A DNA stretch of 10,411 bases from Eubacteriales bacterium (GTDB lineage: Bacteria > Bacillota > Clostridia > Oscillospirales > CAG-382). Where the stretch lies: contig JAQVQF010000063.1 in assembly GCA_028701715.1 (NCBI GenBank), positions 1 to 10,411 on the forward strand, given 5' to 3'. The first letter of the stretch is position 1; every line of letters starts with the position of its first letter. The position numbers were made by a program, and so were the translations under genes. Below are positions 7,005-10,411 of this stretch, piece by piece. Under the pieces are notes generated by a model. The model searched no databases. It was not told where the DNA came from and worked only from the letters and a program-made list of their open reading frames with translations.

Positions 7005-10000
7005 ATGAGAAAACGTATTCTTAAGAAATCTCTCGCGATGTTCGTGGCGGTATTGATGGTAGTTTCATGCATGACTACTCTCTTATCCTTCGTATCGTTC
7101 GCGGGGGAAGCACCCGCCGCAAATGATACGATAGAAATTTCCCATGTCAATGCGTACACCTGGGGAGCTTATTATTCTCAAATCATTTACGGCAGCGGTA
7201 AAACACTAAACAGCGCATATGATACGGATTATGCATACTGGTTCGTGTTTGAGGTCCAGAAAATCGACGGTACGCTTACCGTAACCAAGGCTTTCGGTCC
7301 CGGCGTCGCCAAGGATAAAGCGATGATCGCTCCCGACGACGGATTTTTCCTCCTGGTATTTTCCAATACCGGCAACGCCACTTCGTGGGCTGCGGCCGGT
7401 AATCTCGCGGTAGGCGACACGCTCACCGCGGATTTTGATTACACCGTTAATAAATCTTCCGAAACACCAATAGGAACAATTACCATTCACAGAAATTACA
7501 CAGGCACAAATCTTGCCGCCGGCATTACAGCGGAAGAAGCGGCGGACAGTGTCATAAGCAGTGCCAACAAGGACTGTGCGATATTGACCGACGGTGTATA
7601 TGCCAACAGCGACAACAACACCTCCGGCGTCGGAATGTATTACAATAAAGTCCACGGCGAGGATACATGGGTATATCAGACCCTTATCTATGACCTCGGT
7701 GATATCAAATCAATTGAGGGCGTCAGAATACAGTCCTTTGCCAAATGGGGCGTATGGGTATCTCCTCAAATAAGAGTTTATACCTCAGGCAACAAAACAG
7801 ATTGGACTCTCGCAAAGACCATAATACCGGACGGCGTCGATAAAGCAACGACGATACTCACCACAAGAGCCGATTTCGGAGCGATAGCCCAATACGTTAA
7901 ATTTGAATTCGATTTCAGGTCGGAAGGCAATATGATAGGCCTTGCCGAAATCGAGATTCTGGGCGGCGAAGCCGTTACCGTTTCATCCAACGAAATGGCG
8001 TTTAACGCTTCCAACCTTTCCAAGCTTGCCGACGGCAGCTACGCGGCTGACGCGGCGGAATTCGGCGACGCCCGCCTTGTGGGCTTCAACTGGGAAGGCG
8101 ATTACGGCTACAGCTACGCAGCCGGCGCCGAAAACGGCACCCACGACTTTTCCGCCATCCTCGACCTCGGCGCAGTCAAGGGACTTACCGGAATCAAAAT
8201 AGGCGCTTACAAAGAACTTGCATCATTTGTGGATTTATCCACAGCGGTTAAAGTCTACCTTTCCAACGACGGCGTCAACTATGTTTCGTCTGCTTTGGGA
8301 ACATGGGCTTCGACGGTAGACGGCCTCGTAGCCTCCACCGACAGAGAAGCCGGACTTAAGGGCGAATGCATTTACACCGACAGCTGGGTTACCAGAGCAG
8401 TGCTCAATGCCCGTTATGTCAAGCTGGTGTTCACCCTCACCGACCCCTTTATATTCCTTTCCGAAATAGAAGCGGTCACCACGGATGCCGCGGGACACGC
8501 GATTGACGAAGTGGAGCTCAAGGGCGTGGACGAGGAGCTTCTCGGCGAAACAGTGGTGGTTATCACCTCCGCCACCGACGGCTTCGTTATCGAGGACGTA
8601 AAAGACGTCGAAGGAGAACCTTATAAATTCGTATACAACAGTAACCTTACCTGGGCCAGATGGAATGTGGAAAAACAAGCTTATGTGGTAACCGATAACA
8701 GAATTAATCCATGGCCGGACGGACATACCGGAGTCGTTGAACTCGACGATGATGAAATACTTATCGCCGTTCAATCCGCCGGATCGATAACCTACACCGG
8801 TTCTCCCGCTAAATGGGTTATGTGGAAGCTGGAAGTAGGCACAGAGTTACATATTTATGACGATGTCATAACAATCGGTAAAACTCTCTCCGGACAAGAA
8901 CAGAATACCTTCTTTACAGAGATTGACGTCGATACCACAGGCTGGACTCTGGTCAACGGAACAGATAACGGCGTATGGCAGACCGCTCTCGAAGAAGGCG
9001 TTACCAGAAACGAAAATTATTATTACAACGCATACATCGACGGAAGCGACGCAGTGGTCGAAATCGTCTATAGCGGTTCGCTTACCGGAACCGACGCTTC
9101 CTTCGGCAACGGCAACGGCACCAACTTCAGATTGTGGTATTACGTTCCCGGAGCAAAAATAGGCGATGTCGCCTGCACCACTTATACAACCATTTTAGAC
9201 GTTTCTTATACACCTTCGGGCGTCAAGGACCGTTTCTTGAACAATACCAATCCCACCGGCAACACTGCAAGTGTGATATACGGTTATGATGTCACAGAAA
9301 AGCCCTATACCGTTGAATCGGTGGTGCCTTTCTTACAGGACGGGCTTTATGCCAAGATAACCGTTCCTCTCAGCGTTCTCGGCGGCACCAACGCTGTTGA
9401 ACTTATGCTCACGGTTTCCAACAAAGACGCTACTCTCGGCAATAATGCGCTTATGAGCAGCGACTATATTAAGCCGTATTTGGAATGGAAAACCGATAAA
9501 GCGATATGCCTGTATCCCGAATATCCCGCGGGCGTCACTCAGCTTTCGGACTTCGACTATCTCCGCGGCAGCGAAGCCGACCTCACCGACGGCGACAAGC
9601 ATACTGATTATGCAGGCTGGGGTGATGGGATCACCAATGCTCTTGTCATTCAGAATCCCGCTCCCACGACAGATAACGGCGAAATATCGCTTCTGTACAA
9701 CCTCGGCGCTGTCGGTCATTACAACGGATTCACCGTATCTCTGTACCGTGATTACGCAGTAATGATAGGCACTCCCAAGGAGGTTACAATATCCTACAGC
9801 AACGACACGATCAATTTCACTACCATCGGCACTTACACCGTCAGCGACAGCAGCGCAACCACCGCGACCAACGGCGTGATCGACCTTGTTTGTGATTTTG
9901 AACAAGTCGTTTCAGCTAAATATTTTAAGCTGAATTTCAATTTCAGCGATGATACTTGGATTTATGGCGCGACTCCCGCCGGCGGAAAAATATTCTTTGA

Positions 10001-10250
10001 ATTCGTGGCTTTAACCGAAATCAAAGCCGATTATACCGCTCCCGCGGTTCAACCCGCAACCCCGGTAACCCTTCCCGAAGGAGCAATAGGCATAGATTAT
10101 GCAGGTTACAAGCACGCTTCATTCGTTTCCATCGTGGCGGGCGATGGGCTTACCGTTGCCGAACTCACCGCGAAGGGCAACAACGGCGCGGCGAAGGATA
10201 TGAACTACGCTTATAACATCTCTAATTTCCATAACACACGAAGTAAGTAA
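7005..10250 (+). CDS. Large secreted multidomain discoidin (F5/8 type C) protein, 3' end probably cut
   Basis: Secreted or surface protein of 1081 codons, probably binding glycans or cell-surface polymers; no catalytic domain is seen. The start is ATG 7005, seven bases after AAAGGA. A Sec signal peptide opens the protein (basic MRKRILKK, hydrophobic 9-31, cleavage near VSFAG). A beta-rich module (about 42-165) follows. Two discoidin-like regions lie at about 172-323 and 334-496, each with a LTDG/LADGSY opening, strands such as IYDLGDIKSIEGVRI, and a closing EIEILGG or SEIEAV. A second beta-rich module covers about 502-629. A CBM9/DOMON-like region (about 635-829) ends in strands like LYAKITVPLSVLGG. 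A third discoidin-like region (about 837-1007), a Pro/Thr linker and the start of a third beta-rich module (from about 1027) complete it. The last nine codons read antisense to a lipoprotein gene, so the native C terminus and any cell-wall anchor are missing. Domain calls are by pattern only. Confidence 0.85.
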   Translation: MRKRILKKSLAMFVAVLMVVSCMTTLLSFVSFAGEAPAANDTIEISHVNAYTWGAYYSQIIYGSGKTLNSAYDTDYAYWFVFEVQKIDGTLTVTKAFGPGVAKDKAMIAPDDGFFLLVFSNTGNATSWAAAGNLAVGDTLTADFDYTVNKSSETPIGTITIHRNYTGTNLAAGITAEEAADSVISSANKDCAILTDGVYANSDNNTSGVGMYYNKVHGEDTWVYQTLIYDLGDIKSIEGVRIQSFAKWGVWVSPQIRVYTSGNKTDWTLAKTIIPDGVDKATTILTTRADFGAIAQYVKFEFDFRSEGNMIGLAEIEILGGEAVTVSSNEMAFNASNLSKLADGSYAADAAEFGDARLVGFNWEGDYGYSYAAGAENGTHDFSAILDLGAVKGLTGIKIGAYKELASFVDLSTAVKVYLSNDGVNYVSSALGTWASTVDGLVASTDREAGLKGECIYTDSWVTRAVLNARYVKLVFTLTDPFIFLSEIEAVTTDAAGHAIDEVELKGVDEELLGETVVVITSATDGFVIEDVKDVEGEPYKFVYNSNLTWARWNVEKQAYVVTDNRINPWPDGHTGVVELDDDEILIAVQSAGSITYTGSPAKWVMWKLEVGTELHIYDDVITIGKTLSGQEQNTFFTEIDVDTTGWTLVNGTDNGVWQTALEEGVTRNENYYYNAYIDGSDAVVEIVYSGSLTGTDASFGNGNGTNFRLWYYVPGAKIGDVACTTYTTILDVSYTPSGVKDRFLNNTNPTGNTASVIYGYDVTEKPYTVESVVPFLQDGLYAKITVPLSVLGGTNAVELMLTVSNKDATLGNNALMSSDYIKPYLEWKTDKAICLYPEYPAGVTQLSDFDYLRGSEADLTDGDKHTDYAGWGDGITNALVIQNPAPTTDNGEISLLYNLGAVGHYNGFTVSLYRDYAVMIGTPKEVTISYSNDTINFTTIGTYTVSDSSATTATNGVIDLVCDFEQVVSAKYFKLNFNFSDDTWIYGATPAGGKIFFEFVALTEIKADYTAPAVQPATPVTLPEGAIGIDYAGYKHASFVSIVAGDGLTVAELTAKGNNGAAKDMNYAYNISNFHNTRSK

Positions 10251-10286
10251 TGTTGCCATAGACAAGATAATAAGTATCTTTTTCAT
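10119..10286 (-). pseudogene. 5' fragment of a lipoprotein gene, cut near codon 20-28
   Basis: On the minus strand ATG at 10286 follows GGAGGA (10296-10291) and opens MKKILIILSMATLLTSCVME. This is a typical lipoprotein signal peptide: basic start, hydrophobic core and lipobox LLTSC with the lipidated Cys at residue 17. The frame stays open to a stop at 10119 (55 codons), but after about residue 20-28 it is the antisense of the large discoidin gene and shows no protein character. I read it as a real gene start with its own promoter, joined to foreign sequence. The mature lipoprotein is absent, so its function cannot be told. If instead it is a complete small lipoprotein, the overlap with the plus-strand gene would be unusual. 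Confidence 0.6.
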
Positions 10287-10307
10287 AAAATCCTCCATCT
10301 GAATTCC

Positions 10308-10336
10308 ATTGTATCACATCTGGGATTCTGAGTCAA
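10308..10336 (-). promoter_or_regulatory. Extended -10 sigma-A-type promoter for the lipoprotein fragment
   Basis: The minus strand reads TTGACT (10336-10331), a 17-bp spacer and TACAAT (10313-10308), with an extended -10 TG directly before the TACAAT element (TGATACAAT). A start near 10301 would place the GGAGGA site almost at the 5' end of the mRNA, a very short leader of about 15 nt. Together with the ribosome site and signal peptide this supports a genuine minus-strand gene. Confidence 0.7.
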
Positions 10337-10339
10337 GGG

Positions 10340-10355
10340 TTAAAATCAATTTTAA
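10340..10355. repeat. Short inverted repeat upstream of the lipoprotein promoter
   Basis: TTAAAAT and ATTTTAA flank a 2-nt centre just upstream of the -35 box of the minus-strand promoter. It could act as an AT-rich UP-type element or an operator. It may also be chance in AT-rich DNA. The remaining bases to 10411 show no gene. Confidence 0.3.
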
Positions 10356-10411
10356 AGTCTAAAAACCTATCACTGTGACCCTATAAATGATTTAGTATGT
10401 GTTTTCGGGTG

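Noticed and set aside
9333..9905. Minus-strand open frame of 190 codons inside the discoidin gene
   Set aside because: It is antisense to a well-formed secreted protein frame. Like the other minus-strand frames at 7206-7655 and 8235-8774 it has no domain pattern and reflects codon bias.
1..10411. CRISPR array, tRNA or rRNA gene, insertion sequence, or phage or defence system
   Set aside because: I found no regular direct repeats with spacers, cloverleaf sequence, transposase motifs or paired terminal repeats. The dprA gene alone is housekeeping and does not indicate a defence island.

Overview
The window looks like a chromosomal segment from a Gram-positive, Clostridia-type Firmicute. The signs are AGGAG-type ribosome sites, sigma-A promoters with TTGACA-like -35 boxes, moderate GC with AT-rich intergenic regions, and the neighbour pairs DUF1385-prmC and dprA-topA. 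I cannot name a genus. The large secreted discoidin protein suggests a gut or biomass-associated anaerobe, but that is inference.

Left half (1-5153, minus strand): a housekeeping run read right to left. The order is a DUF1385 membrane protein (start revised to 5153), prmC (release-factor glutamine methyltransferase), a SpoU/TrmH-family RNA methyltransferase, dprA and topA, the last running off the left edge. Gaps are 2-66 bp. A promoter (TGTACA-17-TATAAT) lies ahead of the DUF1385 gene. A second, near-consensus one (TTGACA-17-TATTAT) overlaps the prmC stop codon and should drive methyltransferase-dprA-topA.

Middle (5154-6719): a divergent intergenic region with inverted repeats, then two plus-strand genes. 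These are an RNHCP-type zinc-ribbon protein and an unrecognised membrane protein with about five helices and an external domain. They end in a clear intrinsic terminator at 6693-6719.

Right part (6720-10411): a strong extended -10 promoter, a leader of about 128 nt with a long hairpin, then a secreted multidomain protein of 1081 codons. It has a signal peptide, three discoidin-like (F5/8 type C) regions, a CBM9/DOMON-like region and a repeated beta-rich module.

The main anomaly is at the 3' end. The last codons of the large gene are the antisense of the start of a minus-strand lipoprotein gene that has its own promoter, ribosome site and lipobox signal peptide. Both genes appear cut at about 10203-10235, so the window probably holds a rearrangement breakpoint or a chimeric assembly join. 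I see no CRISPR array, tRNA, rRNA, insertion sequence or defence system.
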